Below, in pieces: positions 16,804 through 25,351 of a stretch of DNA of 64,000 nt. Below the pieces are notes generated by a model that did no database searches, was not told the origin of the DNA, and saw only the letters and a list, made by a program, of their open reading frames with translations. Position numbers and translations under genes: made by a program. Within the stretch, counting starts at the first letter, position 1; every line of letters starts with the position of its first letter. Source of the DNA: Pirellulales bacterium (GTDB taxonomy: Bacteria > Planctomycetota > Planctomycetia > Pirellulales > PALSA-1355); the NCBI GenBank assembly GCA_022844125.1, contig JALHMI010000011.1, forward strand, positions 186,001 through 250,000, read 5' to 3'.

Positions 16804-17859
16804 TCACGCCGCGATCGTCTCGCGATTCAGATTAAGCTGCCCGACGGCCGCTTCATACACGCGCTCCACGCTCAAGAGACGCATGCAGTCGTGATGCTGC
16901 AAGGGGCACACCCGCTTGCCGCACGGACCGCACGGTACCGCGTGGCTCAGACACAGTTCTTTCTCGTAGTAGGTGTGCGTCCAGTCTTCGCTGGTGGGCC
17001 CAAACAGGGTAATCACGGGCACGCCAAACGCCACGCCAAAGAACCGCGGCCCGCTGTCGGTCGTGACCAGCAGCCGGCTTCGCCGCACGCAGGCTTTCGT
17101 CAACCCGATCGAAGGTCTCTCTTCCGCCAGGCTCACGACGCGCTCATCGCCCGCCAGTTGTACAATCTCTCGAGCCTGCACGCGTTCGTTGGGCCCGCAG
17201 ACCACCAGCACGTGCAGATCCTGCCGCGTGACGAGCAGCTTTGCCAGGCGGGCGAAGTATTCGCTCGGCCAAAGCTTCGCCGCGCCATATGCACCGCTCG
17301 AGTTGAGCACCACCACGCGCTTGGCGGTCGGCAGCCCCAGCTTGCTCCACACGGCATTGGCCAGCGCCTCGTCTGCCGGCAACGTGGCCAGCTCGATTCG
17401 CCGAGACTGCTCCGTGCAACCCAGCGTGTGGGCAATCCGCAAGTACGAATCGATCTCGGGTCTGGGCACGCGGCGCCCCCCCGCGAGTTCGCTGTACAGC
17501 TTATGCGACAGGAACGGGCCGCGCCCGTAGCGCACATAACCCACGCGCACCGGGGCGCCCGAGGCTTTGGCCAGGCAGCCTGTGCGAAAGGAGTTTGTCA
17601 GCAGGGCGACCACGTCGAAGTTCGCCCGCCGCATTCTCTTGAGCGCTGGCCAGGTGCGTTGTTCTGAGTTTGACGAGCGCGGGTCGAGGTATATCAGATC
17701 ATCAAGCCAGGGTGTGCCGGCCAGCACTTCGGCGACATATGGCCGCAGGATGCCAGTCAGCCGGGCCTCGGGGCCGTAGCGAAGCCGCAGCGCGCGGAGC
17801 GTCGGCGTGCTCATCGCCGCGTCACCAATCCAGTTCGGAATGAAGATCCCGATATTCAC
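16804..17859 (-). CDS. waaF: Lipopolysaccharide heptosyltransferase II (GT9)
   Basis: The protein is 351 residues. It transfers heptose from ADP-heptose to the inner core on the cytoplasmic face of the inner membrane. The N-terminus MNIGIFIPNWIGDAAMSTPT is the WaaF signature; the C-terminal half carries the ADP-binding loop (LLVTTDSGPRFFGVAFGVPVITLFGPTSEDW). A cysteine-rich end (HAVPCGPCGKRVCPLQHHDC) is common in these enzymes. The start is GTG, overlapping the gmhB stop as GTGA, which indicates translational coupling. It is the last gene of the heptose cluster read from lpxK and hldE. Confidence 0.9.
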   Translation of the reverse strand: MNIGIFIPNWIGDAAMSTPTLRALRLRYGPEARLTGILRPYVAEVLAGTPWLDDLIYLDPRSSNSEQRTWPALKRMRRANFDVVALLTNSFRTGCLAKASGAPVRVGYVRYGRGPFLSHKLYSELAGGRRVPRPEIDSYLRIAHTLGCTEQSRRIELATLPADEALANAVWSKLGLPTAKRVVVLNSSGAYGAAKLWPSEYFARLAKLLVTRQDLHVLVVCGPNERVQAREIVQLAGDERVVSLAEERPSIGLTKACVRRSRLLVTTDSGPRFFGVAFGVPVITLFGPTSEDWTHTYYEKELCLSHAVPCGPCGKRVCPLQHHDCMRLLSVERVYEAAVGQLNLNRETIAA

Positions 17860-18494
17860 CGTCGAACTCCTGCCGATTGCCCCAACTTTGGGCTGGCAGG
17901 ATACGCCGTCGCGTCACGCCGGGGAATGCCATTTTCGCACTTGGCACAAATCCACTCAGCCGCTGCCGCCAGATCGATCGCCACAAAGTCGGGCTCCGCC
18001 GCCAGCTCCGGCTCGCCGGCGCCGGCTTTGCCAGTCTGCACCAGAATCGTTCGGCAGCCGGCAGCTTGCCCCGCTAGCACGTCTGACTTCTTGTCCCCGA
18101 TCGAAAAGCTGGCCGCCAAGTCGAGCCCGTGTTCCTCGGCCGCCAGCAGCAGCATGCCTGGTTTGGGTTTCCGCAGCGGCGAGTCGCCACGATATTCAGC
18201 CACGCTCGCATTGGGATGGAAAGGGCAGTGGTAGAGCGCCTCGATCCGGACGCCGGCTGCTTCCAGCCGCTCGCCGAGCAGTGCATGAAACGCGTGCATC
18301 TGGTCTTTGCTGAAATACCCGCGCGCGATGCCCGACTGGTTCGTCACGACGACGAGCACGAAGCCCAACGCTTGCAACTTCTGCAGCGGCGGCACGACGC
18401 CCGGGAGCAGTCGCAGATCCTCCAGCCGATGCGGATAGCCCACGTCTTCGATGAGCGTGCCATCCCGATCGAGAAAAACAGCCGGACGTTTCAC
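17856..18494 (-). CDS. gmhB: D-glycero-manno-heptose 1,7-bisphosphate phosphatase (HAD family)
   Basis: The protein is 212 residues from a GTG at 18494 preceded by AGGAAAC. It removes the 1-phosphate (or beta-7-phosphate, depending on the anomer) before ADP-heptose formation. HAD motifs: FLDRDGTL (Asp9, Asp11), VVVTNQSGIARG and SIGDKKSDVLAG. E. coli GmhB binds zinc with a CxH...CxC set; here CPFH is kept (Cys90, His93) but the second pair is replaced by RGDSPLRKP, so zinc binding is probably lost. The frame runs upstream to an ATG at 18590, but that lies inside a dispersed repeat and is unlikely to be the start. Confidence 0.85.
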   Translation of the reverse strand: MKRPAVFLDRDGTLIEDVGYPHRLEDLRLLPGVVPPLQKLQALGFVLVVVTNQSGIARGYFSKDQMHAFHALLGERLEAAGVRIEALYHCPFHPNASVAEYRGDSPLRKPKPGMLLLAAEEHGLDLAASFSIGDKKSDVLAGQAAGCRTILVQTGKAGAGEPELAAEPDFVAIDLAAAAEWICAKCENGIPRRDATAYPASPKLGQSAGVRR

Positions 18495-18509
18495 GCTTTT
18501 CAGTTTCCT

Positions 18510-18697
18510 CAGCCCCGGAGGGGCTCTGGGTGTCACTCGGTGCCACTGCTGGCTCGCCCAGCAGTGCTCTTCCCTGGTCTTGCCTTGCACTCGGGAAGTG
18601 CCGAGCGAAGCTTGCTTCGAGGCGATGATGTTCGTGTCCGACGCAGCAAGGTGAAATCAACTACAGGAACACTGCTGGACAAGCCAGCAGTGGCACC
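18510..18697. repeat. Composite-hairpin element (family 2), full copy, with a family-1 head
   Basis: After a family-1 head (AGCCCCGGAGGGGCTC, 18510-18525), a 159-base element has 14-base perfect inverted ends (GGTGCCACTGCTGG at 18539, complement ending 18697). Each end is also a 9-base hairpin (CACTGCTGG-loop-CCAGCAGTG). The interior matches the reverse complement of the copy at 22533-22689. It lies between the GT9 gene and gmhB. Confidence 0.85.
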
Positions 18698-18704
18698 CAA
18701 AGTC

Positions 18705-19760
18705 TCATGCTGCCTGCCGCACCGCATGATCACTCGCGGCCTGTCGCACGGCCGCGTGGAACACTTCGCCCACGTCGATCCGCGACATCAGTTCTTCACT
18801 TTGCTCGGCCGGCACCGCCGGGTCTTCGCCATCCAGGAGCGGCGCCACCAGCACCGTGTGATTCGTTCCCAGCGGAGCCCACTTGGCGGGCACATGGGCC
18901 GGATGCGGGCTGAACAGTGCCACCGTGGGCGTGCCCACCGCGCCGGCCACGTGCATTGGTCCCGTGCTCGACACCACCAGCGACTTCTGCAGGGCGATCG
19001 CCGCCACCAGCTCTTCGAGCGATAAACCCGTCAGCGGCAGCACCCGCGACCTCTGCTCGGCCGTGAGCAGGCTGCACGCGTGCTGGACCAGCTCGCGTTC
19101 CTCGGGACTGCCAGTGATCATCACCCGTCCGCGTTCGACCAATCGCCGCACGAGCTGCGCGTAGCTGGAGATCGGCCAGTTGTAGGCGCTGTTTTTATTG
19201 CCCGGATGCACACCGAACAGCGGTCCTTCGCAGCCGAGCGATTGTTGAATCATCGTCGAGACGCGCGCGGTCGCTGCCGGACTGATCGGCAGGTGAGCGT
19301 GGAGCTGCGCGTGCGTCCGCGGCAAGCCCAGCTTCTCGACGAACCGCATCGCGAAGTCGGCCTCGTGGATCGGCGGCCGGCTGCGATGCACTCTCACCGG
19401 GTGCGTGGCCGTCAACCAGCCCACGGGCTTGTAACCCCACACCACCCGCTTGCGAATCCCGGCGAGTCGGACCGCCAACGCGTTACGCGTATTCGTGTTG
19501 AACACCACAGCCGCGTCGAACTTCAGGCCGCGCAGCCGCCGCGAGAATTGCCAGGCCTTTTCTGCCGGCTCGTCGATCAGAATCTCATCCACACCCTCCA
19601 GACCCGTCACGAGCGGAGCTGCATACTGGCTGACGCAGAGCGTCAGATGCGACATCGGCAAATGTTGCCTGAGCGCCCGCACCGCCGGCAGCGTCAGCAC
19701 CAGATCGCCAAGCCGGTCGTTCCGCACCAGCAGAATTCGTGGACTCTTGTGTTTCGTCAT
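18705..19760 (-). CDS. GT9 family glycosyltransferase (heptosyltransferase-like)
   Basis: The protein is 351 residues from the ATG at 19760. It belongs to the GT9 family: N-terminal ILLVRNDRLGDLVLTLPAVR, and the C-terminal nucleotide-sugar loop SLVVSSTGPMHVAGAVGTPTVALFSP. It is distinct from waaF and may be heptosyltransferase I (WaaC) or a later core enzyme; the acceptor cannot be assigned. It sits between gmhB and a family-2 glycosyltransferase in the heptose cluster. The stop codon is 8 bases from the family-2 repeat. An upstream extension to 19856 overlaps a family-3 repeat and is rejected. Confidence 0.85.
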   Translation of the reverse strand: MTKHKSPRILLVRNDRLGDLVLTLPAVRALRQHLPMSHLTLCVSQYAAPLVTGLEGVDEILIDEPAEKAWQFSRRLRGLKFDAAVVFNTNTRNALAVRLAGIRKRVVWGYKPVGWLTATHPVRVHRSRPPIHEADFAMRFVEKLGLPRTHAQLHAHLPISPAATARVSTMIQQSLGCEGPLFGVHPGNKNSAYNWPISSYAQLVRRLVERGRVMITGSPEERELVQHACSLLTAEQRSRVLPLTGLSLEELVAAIALQKSLVVSSTGPMHVAGAVGTPTVALFSPHPAHVPAKWAPLGTNHTVLVAPLLDGEDPAVPAEQSEELMSRIDVGEVFHAAVRQAASDHAVRQAA

Positions 19761-19813
19761 ATCCACACCATCTCCGATATTAGCCCGAAGCGCGCATCGG
19801 GGGCGCCAATAGT

Positions 19814-19972
19814 CGGGTGGCCCTGACAACTCGTTGTCAGGGTGCCTCCGGCACAAGAGGGCTCACGCATCGCGTGACTAGGAGTTGGGCTTCCTACCTC
19901 AGTCACGTGTGCCCTGATCCCTTGAGGTACGAGCAACACCGACAACAAGTTGATGCTGCTACCCGTTGGTTA
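19814..19972. repeat. Dispersed inverted repeat, family 3
   Basis: About 159 bases. The left end is GGGTGGCCCTGACAACTCGT with an inner hairpin (CCTGACAACTCGTTGTCAGG). The right end is CGACAACAAGTTGATGCTGC followed by TACCC. It resembles the copy at 28911-29065 and fills the gap between two glycosyltransferase genes. Confidence 0.75.
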
Positions 19973-19981
19973 CTTGGTTGT

Positions 19982-20812
19982 TCAGGCCGCCTCGCGCCGT
20001 CCCTCTTGCTTGTTCATCTGTTGCGTCTGCTCCGCTTCCGGATCGGGCTGCGGCCTTCCGCGCTCGAGCTCCCACATCCGAATCTGCTTGGCAAACGACG
20101 AGTAGCCCGTCAGCATACTGATCTGGAGGCCCGCCAGTCCGTCGAGAAATCCCAGCCGAAAAAGGTAGCAATGCAAAAACCGCAAGGGCGGGGCGATCGC
20201 CATCTCCCAGAAGTTCACATGCTTGCCGGCCGCCAGCTTGTTCTGCGCGCCTTGCACGCTGTACCGCTGCAGCTTGCGGAAGTACTGGTCGTAGCTCCAG
20301 TACGTGTAGTGTTCGATCCGCTGCTTGAGCCGGCCGACGCGTCGCGTGGTGATCTCCACCTCGGCGTGATCGCTCTCGCCTTGATAGCGCCCCAGGTCGC
20401 GGCGAAACAACCGCAGCACTTTGTCCGCGCCCCAGCCGGCGTGCCGAATCCGATGCCCCAGGAAATAGTTTGCCCGATAGATCTCGTAGCCATCGTAACG
20501 CGGAGCTGTCGAGAGCAACGTGTTGATCTCTGCGGCCAGCTCGGGCGTGACGCGTTCGTCCGAATCGAGGATCAGCACCCACTCGTGCGTCGCTTGCGGA
20601 ATCGCCCAGTTCTTGAAGTTGCCGGAGTTGATGTACTCGCGCTCGATGAGCCGCGCGCCGCCGACCTCGCGAATAATGTCCAGCGTTCCGTCGGTCGAGC
20701 CGGAATCCGAGACAATCAGCTCATCGGCCACCAGCTTGGCCGAAATCATGCACGGCCGGATGTTCAGCCGCTCGTTCTTGCACGGAATGATGACGGAGAG
20801 CTTTTGTTTCAT
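19982..20812 (-). CDS. Family-2 glycosyltransferase (WaaE/KdtX-like)
   Basis: The protein is 276 residues. The GT2 fold shows LSVIIPCKNERLNI, DELIVSDSGSTDGT, and the metal-binding region VLILDSDERVTPEL. The middle and C-terminal parts (ANYFLGHRIRHAGW, KVLRLFRRDLGRYQG, HYTYWSYDQYFRKLQRYS) are characteristic of the WaaE group, which adds a sugar branch to lipopolysaccharide inner-core heptose. It is five bases downstream of hldE and surely cotranscribed with it. The C-terminal tail is Gln/Glu-rich and less conserved. Confidence 0.85.
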   Translation of the reverse strand: MKQKLSVIIPCKNERLNIRPCMISAKLVADELIVSDSGSTDGTLDIIREVGGARLIEREYINSGNFKNWAIPQATHEWVLILDSDERVTPELAAEINTLLSTAPRYDGYEIYRANYFLGHRIRHAGWGADKVLRLFRRDLGRYQGESDHAEVEITTRRVGRLKQRIEHYTYWSYDQYFRKLQRYSVQGAQNKLAAGKHVNFWEMAIAPPLRFLHCYLFRLGFLDGLAGLQISMLTGYSSFAKQIRMWELERGRPQPDPEAEQTQQMNKQEGRREAA

Positions 20813-20817
20813 GGCTA

Positions 20818-22356
20818 CTAGCCTGCTCGCCGCAGCGGTCGCGGGGTTGGCGCCGGTTCGACCGGAACTGGAGGCTGCGCGGTGTTTCGCAGCGATTCGA
20901 GGATCTTGCTGGTCGACACACCGTCAACCATGCCGGTCACGCACACGCGGCCACCATACGCCTCGACCAGCTCGTGCCCCACGACCTCGTCGGGCTGGTA
21001 CGTTCCACCTTTGACCAGCACGTCCGGCCGAATCGCCTCGAGCAGCCGATGCGGCGTATCTTCGTCGAACACGACGACATAGCCCACGCATCCCAGGGCC
21101 GCGAGCATCGCGGCCCGGTCCGACTCAGAAATCACCGGCCGGCTCGAACCTTTCAGCCGCCTGACGCTGGCGTCGCTGTTCACTCCCACGATCAGCGTGG
21201 AACCCAACTTCGCCGCTTCCGACAAGTAGCTCACGTGCCCGACATGAAGCAGATCGAAGCAGCCGTTGGTGAACACAATCGTCTTGCCCCGCCGGCGATG
21301 GTCTTCGGCAAGCCGACCCGCCTGTTCCCGGCCCACAATCTTCGCCGCGCTGCCAAAGGCCATCGTCGCCAGCTTCGCGCGGATTTCGTCGCGATAAATC
21401 ACTGACACGCCGGTTCGTTCGACTTCCATACCCGCCGTGATATTGGCCAGCCGCACCGCATCTTCGGGCGTCGTCCCCGCGGCCAGGCACAAGCCGACCG
21501 TGGCCATCACCATGTCGCCCGCGCCCGTGATGTCGTACACGCTGCGGGCTTGCGTGGGATAGATGTCTCCCTGTCCGCTTTGTTCCACCAGCAGCATCCC
21601 GTCGCGATCGAGCGTGAGCAACGCCATCTTCGCGTCGAGCCGCTTGCAAAGCTGCTTGCCTGCCTCGAGCGCATCGGCTGGCCGCGTGATTTTGATCCCC
21701 GTCACGCTTTCCGCCTCGCGGCGATTCGGCTTGATGATCGACACGCCGCGATAACGATCCAGCTCGCACGTGGGGCTGGGATCGACAATCACCGGAATCT
21801 GGCACAAGTTCGCGGCGTCGATCGCGGCCCGCAGCAGCCGCTCGGTGCAGACGCCCTTGCCGTAGTCGCTGATCAGAAGCGCGTCGTGCCAGGGAAGCTG
21901 CACTTCGAGGTGCGCGATCAGCCGTGTCTCGAGTTCGGCGTCCAGCTCCGCACAGCTCTCATGGTCCACCCGCAAAATCTGGCTTTCGTGCCGCGTATCG
22001 GCCCGGCCGACGAAGCGCTGTTTGACGCTCGTGGGCCGCGTTGGATCGGCCAGGATCCCCTCGACGTTCGCACCTGCGGCGTGCAGCATCTCGCGCAGTT
22101 CGATTGCCGCCGCGTCGCGGCCGACGACGCCCGCGCAGGTCACATCGGCCTCGAGCGCGAGCAGCATGTTCGCGACGTTCGCCGCGCCGCCAGGGCGCGA
22201 CTCGCTCTGGTCCGCGCGAAGCACGATCACCGGAGCTTCCTGACTGATTCGCTGCGCGTCTCCCCAGGTGTAGCGATCGAGCATCAGATCGCCAACTACC
22301 AACAGCCGCGGTCTGCCGAGACCGTCGAGCGCGTGCGCCAAGCTATGAGGGCACAT
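20818..22356 (-). CDS. hldE: Bifunctional heptose 7-phosphate kinase / heptose 1-phosphate adenylyltransferase
   Basis: The protein is 512 residues from the ATG at 22356 (GGAAG upstream). The N-terminal PfkB/ribokinase domain (RLLVVGDLMLDRYTWG; SRPGGAANVANML; VYDITGAGDMVMA) phosphorylates heptose-7-phosphate. The C-terminal nucleotidyltransferase domain (VFTNGCFDLLHVGHVSYL; LVKGGTYQPDEVVG) transfers AMP to heptose-1-phosphate. With gmhB between the two steps this gives ADP-heptose, used by waaF and the second GT9 enzyme in the same cluster. Both half-domains have intact motifs and the length is standard. An epimerase (hldD) and isomerase (gmhA) are not in the window. Confidence 0.93.
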   Translation of the reverse strand: MCPHSLAHALDGLGRPRLLVVGDLMLDRYTWGDAQRISQEAPVIVLRADQSESRPGGAANVANMLLALEADVTCAGVVGRDAAAIELREMLHAAGANVEGILADPTRPTSVKQRFVGRADTRHESQILRVDHESCAELDAELETRLIAHLEVQLPWHDALLISDYGKGVCTERLLRAAIDAANLCQIPVIVDPSPTCELDRYRGVSIIKPNRREAESVTGIKITRPADALEAGKQLCKRLDAKMALLTLDRDGMLLVEQSGQGDIYPTQARSVYDITGAGDMVMATVGLCLAAGTTPEDAVRLANITAGMEVERTGVSVIYRDEIRAKLATMAFGSAAKIVGREQAGRLAEDHRRRGKTIVFTNGCFDLLHVGHVSYLSEAAKLGSTLIVGVNSDASVRRLKGSSRPVISESDRAAMLAALGCVGYVVVFDEDTPHRLLEAIRPDVLVKGGTYQPDEVVGHELVEAYGGRVCVTGMVDGVSTSKILESLRNTAQPPVPVEPAPTPRPLRRAG

Positions 22357-22532
22357 AGGACTTCCTTGCCTATGAAAGAGTTTCTCCGCGGAACCTCCCA
22401 TTCCACGGCCGCGCGCGTTTCAAGTCCGTTGACCAGACTGTACGCACGGGGCCGCGATTATCGACCCCCGCCAGCAGTTGGGGCAAGAGGAGTTTCTCGC
22501 GGCGATGCAAGGTCGCACAAACTGACCCACAG

Positions 22533-22689
22533 GGTGCCACTGCTGGCCCAGCCCAGCAGTGTCTGCCTGTTGGTTTCACCTTGCTTTATACACACCGATT
22601 GATGTGGTCTCGAAGCAGGCATTCCGGGTTGTTCGGAGTGCAAGGCAAGATCAGGGATATACACTGCTGGCCAAGCCAGCAGTGGCACC
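22533..22689. repeat. Composite-hairpin element (family 2), full copy in opposite orientation
   Basis: 157 bases with the same 14-base inverted ends as 18539-18697 (GGTGCCACTGCTGG and complement). Interior segments (GGTTTCACCTTGCT; TCTCGAAGCA; AGTGCAAGGCAAGA) match the reverse complement of that copy. It occupies the gap between hldE and the next glycosyltransferase; the rest of that 353-base gap shows nothing clear. Confidence 0.85.
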
Positions 22690-22709
22690 CGAAACAACAG
22701 AAGCGAGCC

Positions 22710-23789
22710 TTACGCCACTTCGGACAGTGCTCGCTCCACCTCGTCGCCGCTCTTGGGATGCAGCACCAGGTGGGCACCTTTCACGGTGTTCGCATGGGCC
22801 GGATCGACTGCTATCAGCACGTTGCAGTCGGCTCGGCCGCTGAAGCGCCCTTCGCCCACCAGGATCTCGACCTCCGGGCGTCCGGCGCTGGGGCTCATTC
22901 CGAAGCGTCCCCACAGCCAATCGGCCACCGGATGGCTTTCCGTCGGTCTTCCCACCACGCGAATCGCCAGCTCATCGACCGACCGCTTGTGCAGGCCATT
23001 GCGGCATTGCGTCAATCGGCCTGGCCGCAGCAGATACCGCACGTTCGCGCCGTCTTTCCAGTTGGCCGGCATGCTAGCGACGTTCGGATGCCAGAGATGA
23101 AAGGTGTGCGTCCAGCGCAGGATCGAGGCGATGCCGATGCCCGCCTTCCGCAGCCGATGCCGCAGATCGTCGTCCTCGCAGCCCCAGCCCTGGTAGTTTT
23201 CGTCGTAGCCGTTGACGCGCTGGTAGTCGCGCCGCCAGATCCCGACGTTGTTGCCAATCAGCTTCGGCTTCGTCGGATGGCGGATCAGCCGGTAAAACCG
23301 CGCGCTGCGATCGGCTTTCCGCAGTCGCTTGAGCTCGCTGGCCGGGGCCCACTCGGTGAACGCACCCGAACGGATCACGTCCAGCGTGACGCGCTCGGAA
23401 GGTTCTTCTTCGAGCCGCGCGCAGTCGCCAGCCATCACCGTGTTCGGCCTGCGATGATCGAGATGTTTCCGCACATGGTCGCGCGGCAGGATGCAGTCGC
23501 CGTCGAGAAACAACAGGTACGGCGCCGTGCTGGCCCGGGCGCCTTCGTTGCGACAGCGGGCGAGCTGAAACCCGCCGTGTTCGTGCGTCGTGAAGCCCAC
23601 TCGAAACGGCACACGCCGGGCGAACTCGCGGACGATGCTCGCCGTCTCATCGGTCGAGCCGTCGTCGGTCACGACCACTTCCATCAGACCATCAACACCG
23701 CCTTGCAGGGCCACCGATTCCAGCGCCCGCCGCAAATGCGCCGGCCGCTGGTACGTGGAAATCAGGAGTGCTATCTCTGGCTGGTTCAT
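22710..23789 (-). CDS. Family-2 glycosyltransferase with galactosyltransferase-type C-terminus
   Basis: The protein is 359 residues from the ATG at 23789. GT-A fold: ALLISTYQRPAHLRRALES, VVVTDDGSTDETA, and the metal site FLDGDCILP. The GT7C-type motif GYDENYQGWGCEDDDLRHRL matches two-domain enzymes such as chondroitin polymerase and related polysaccharide glycosyltransferases. The C-terminal 90 residues are unassigned. It lies 62 bases downstream of lpxK and upstream of hldE, pointing to envelope glycan synthesis; the donor and acceptor cannot be read. The long upstream frame to 24257 is a shadow of lpxK. Confidence 0.85.
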   Translation of the reverse strand: MNQPEIALLISTYQRPAHLRRALESVALQGGVDGLMEVVVTDDGSTDETASIVREFARRVPFRVGFTTHEHGGFQLARCRNEGARASTAPYLLFLDGDCILPRDHVRKHLDHRRPNTVMAGDCARLEEEPSERVTLDVIRSGAFTEWAPASELKRLRKADRSARFYRLIRHPTKPKLIGNNVGIWRRDYQRVNGYDENYQGWGCEDDDLRHRLRKAGIGIASILRWTHTFHLWHPNVASMPANWKDGANVRYLLRPGRLTQCRNGLHKRSVDELAIRVVGRPTESHPVADWLWGRFGMSPSAGRPEVEILVGEGRFSGRADCNVLIAVDPAHANTVKGAHLVLHPKSGDEVERALSEVA

Positions 23790-23851
23790 GACCGAAAAGA
23801 TAGCTGTGGTCGGCTCGTTCAACCAATAGCAGTCGCCAGCGTCACGGCGTG

Positions 23852-24916
23852 CTAGCTTGATCCCGGCGTGCCAATCACGTATTGCAGTGCCGCTTCGAGC
23901 TCGGCCTGCCCGCTCGTCACTTCCAGCCGACTGGCCAGCGCCACCAGCGGTACGCCGGCCGGCCACGCCCCGCGCACCTTCACCAGGTCCTTGTAGGTGC
24001 AAACCGCCGCGGCTGCTGAAACCGACTTCGCCCACGCTCCCAGCTCCGTCACCTCTGCCGCGGGATACGCGTAATGATCCGGCAGCGTCCGAAAGCTCGC
24101 GAGCTTCAGCCCCGCATCCTCCAGCGAACGTCGGAACGCGTCCGGATTGCCGATCCCGCAAAACGCCGCGACCGGCTTTCCCGCGAACGTATCGAGCGGA
24201 TGATCGCCACCCGCCGCATCGAGCAGGTATCGCGGGACATACGCCGCTTCGGCCCAAACCGCTCGCGGCGCGACCGACAAAGCCCGCTCGCGAATCGCCA
24301 TCCGCGCGGCCTCGTTCACCTGATCCGCCCGCGTGAGCAGAAAACCATCCGCTCGGGCCCAGCTGGTGAGCGGCTCGCGCAGGGTTCCGCGCGGAAACAC
24401 ATGCTCGAATCCATCCGGCTCCAGGGCATCGATCAGCACCAGGTCGAAGTCGCGCTTGAGCCTGCGATGTTGAAACCCATCGTCAAGCACCAGCACCTGG
24501 CTGCCGAACTCACTGGTCGCCCGTTGCGCTCCGCGCACCCGATCCGCGTCCTGCACGTGCGGCACCTCGGGCAATTTCTCGGCCAACTCCAGGGCCTCGT
24601 CGTTCGGCCGGCCATCTTTCGCTCCATAACCCCGGCTTACGATCCCTACCCGCACGCCGCGCTCGGTGAGCCAGCGCGCGAGCCATTCGACGACCGGCGT
24701 CTTCCCGGTCCCACCGAGCGTGATGTTGCCCACGCTGATCACCGGCACGCCCGCCGCGTGCACCTCCGCCCGGCCGGTGTCGTACCGCCAATTGCGCACG
24801 CGCATCGCGGCAGAGTAGGGGACCTCGAGTGCGCGCAGCAGCCCGCGCATCGCCGCGGCTTTCACACCGCGCCGCCGCCCACTCACCAGCTCGCGAAATT
24901 CGCTCGGCCCCAGCAC
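23852..24916 (-). CDS. lpxK: Tetraacyldisaccharide 4'-kinase
   Basis: The protein is 354 residues. It phosphorylates the 4' position of the lipid A disaccharide at the inner membrane. The Walker A is GNITLGGTGKTP, followed by GIVSRGYGAK, VLVLDDGFQHRRLKRDFDLVL and FPRGTLREPL, all LpxK signatures. The start is GTG after AGAGGG. Its presence with hldE, gmhB and waaF shows that this organism can build a heptose-containing lipid A/core. It is the first gene of the cluster as read; a large imperfect inverted repeat lies just upstream. Confidence 0.92.
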   Translation of the reverse strand: MLGPSEFRELVSGRRRGVKAAAMRGLLRALEVPYSAAMRVRNWRYDTGRAEVHAAGVPVISVGNITLGGTGKTPVVEWLARWLTERGVRVGIVSRGYGAKDGRPNDEALELAEKLPEVPHVQDADRVRGAQRATSEFGSQVLVLDDGFQHRRLKRDFDLVLIDALEPDGFEHVFPRGTLREPLTSWARADGFLLTRADQVNEAARMAIRERALSVAPRAVWAEAAYVPRYLLDAAGGDHPLDTFAGKPVAAFCGIGNPDAFRRSLEDAGLKLASFRTLPDHYAYPAAEVTELGAWAKSVSAAAAVCTYKDLVKVRGAWPAGVPLVALASRLEVTSGQAELEAALQYVIGTPGSS

Positions 24917-24950
24917 CGCCGCCCTCTTGATACAAGATCAAAGACTAACC

Positions 24951-25257
24951 GCAGAGGCCGCGGAGGTACGCAGAGGGAACAAGAAAACTCACCACAGAGG
25001 ACACAGCGGAAGAAAACTCTAGAAGGCAGAACCACAGATGAACACAGATAAACACAAATGAAGAGAATGAAGAAGCAGAAAGAATAATCCGTCCCTGCCT
25101 TCACTCTGATTTCCTTCGCCCTTCTTCTCCCTATCTGTGTTCATTTGTGTTCATTTGTGTTTATCTGTGGTTCTCTTCTTTCTCTTCCGTATGTGGTGAA
25201 TTCTTCTTCGTCCTCTGTCTTCCCTCTGCGTACCTCCGCGTCCTCCGCGGTTAATCT
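24951..25257. repeat. Large imperfect inverted repeat of CACAGATGAACAC type
   Basis: Arms at about 24951-25072 and 25131-25257 are roughly complementary over 115-125 bases. Motifs include AACCGCAGAGGCCGCGGAGG, TACGCAGAGGGAA and ACCACAGATGAACACAGATA. The same low-complexity repeat type is known from many unrelated bacterial genomes. It fills the gap between lpxK and the icd terminator. Confidence 0.8.
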
Positions 25258-25282
25258 CCCGCTTTCCAAATCAACAACCCAC

Positions 25283-25322
25283 CAAAAGCAACAGGCCGCT
25301 GGGCTCTTCACCCGCGGCCTGT
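25283..25322 (-). terminator. Probable terminator of the isocitrate dehydrogenase gene
   Basis: A 9-base stem (ACAGGCCGC with GCGGCCTGT, 14-base loop) is followed on the minus strand by TGCTTTTGG. It is 29 bases past the stop codon. The T-run is interrupted, so efficiency is uncertain. Confidence 0.55.
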
Positions 25323-25351
25323 GCCATTTCAATCGTTCTCAACGATTCGCA

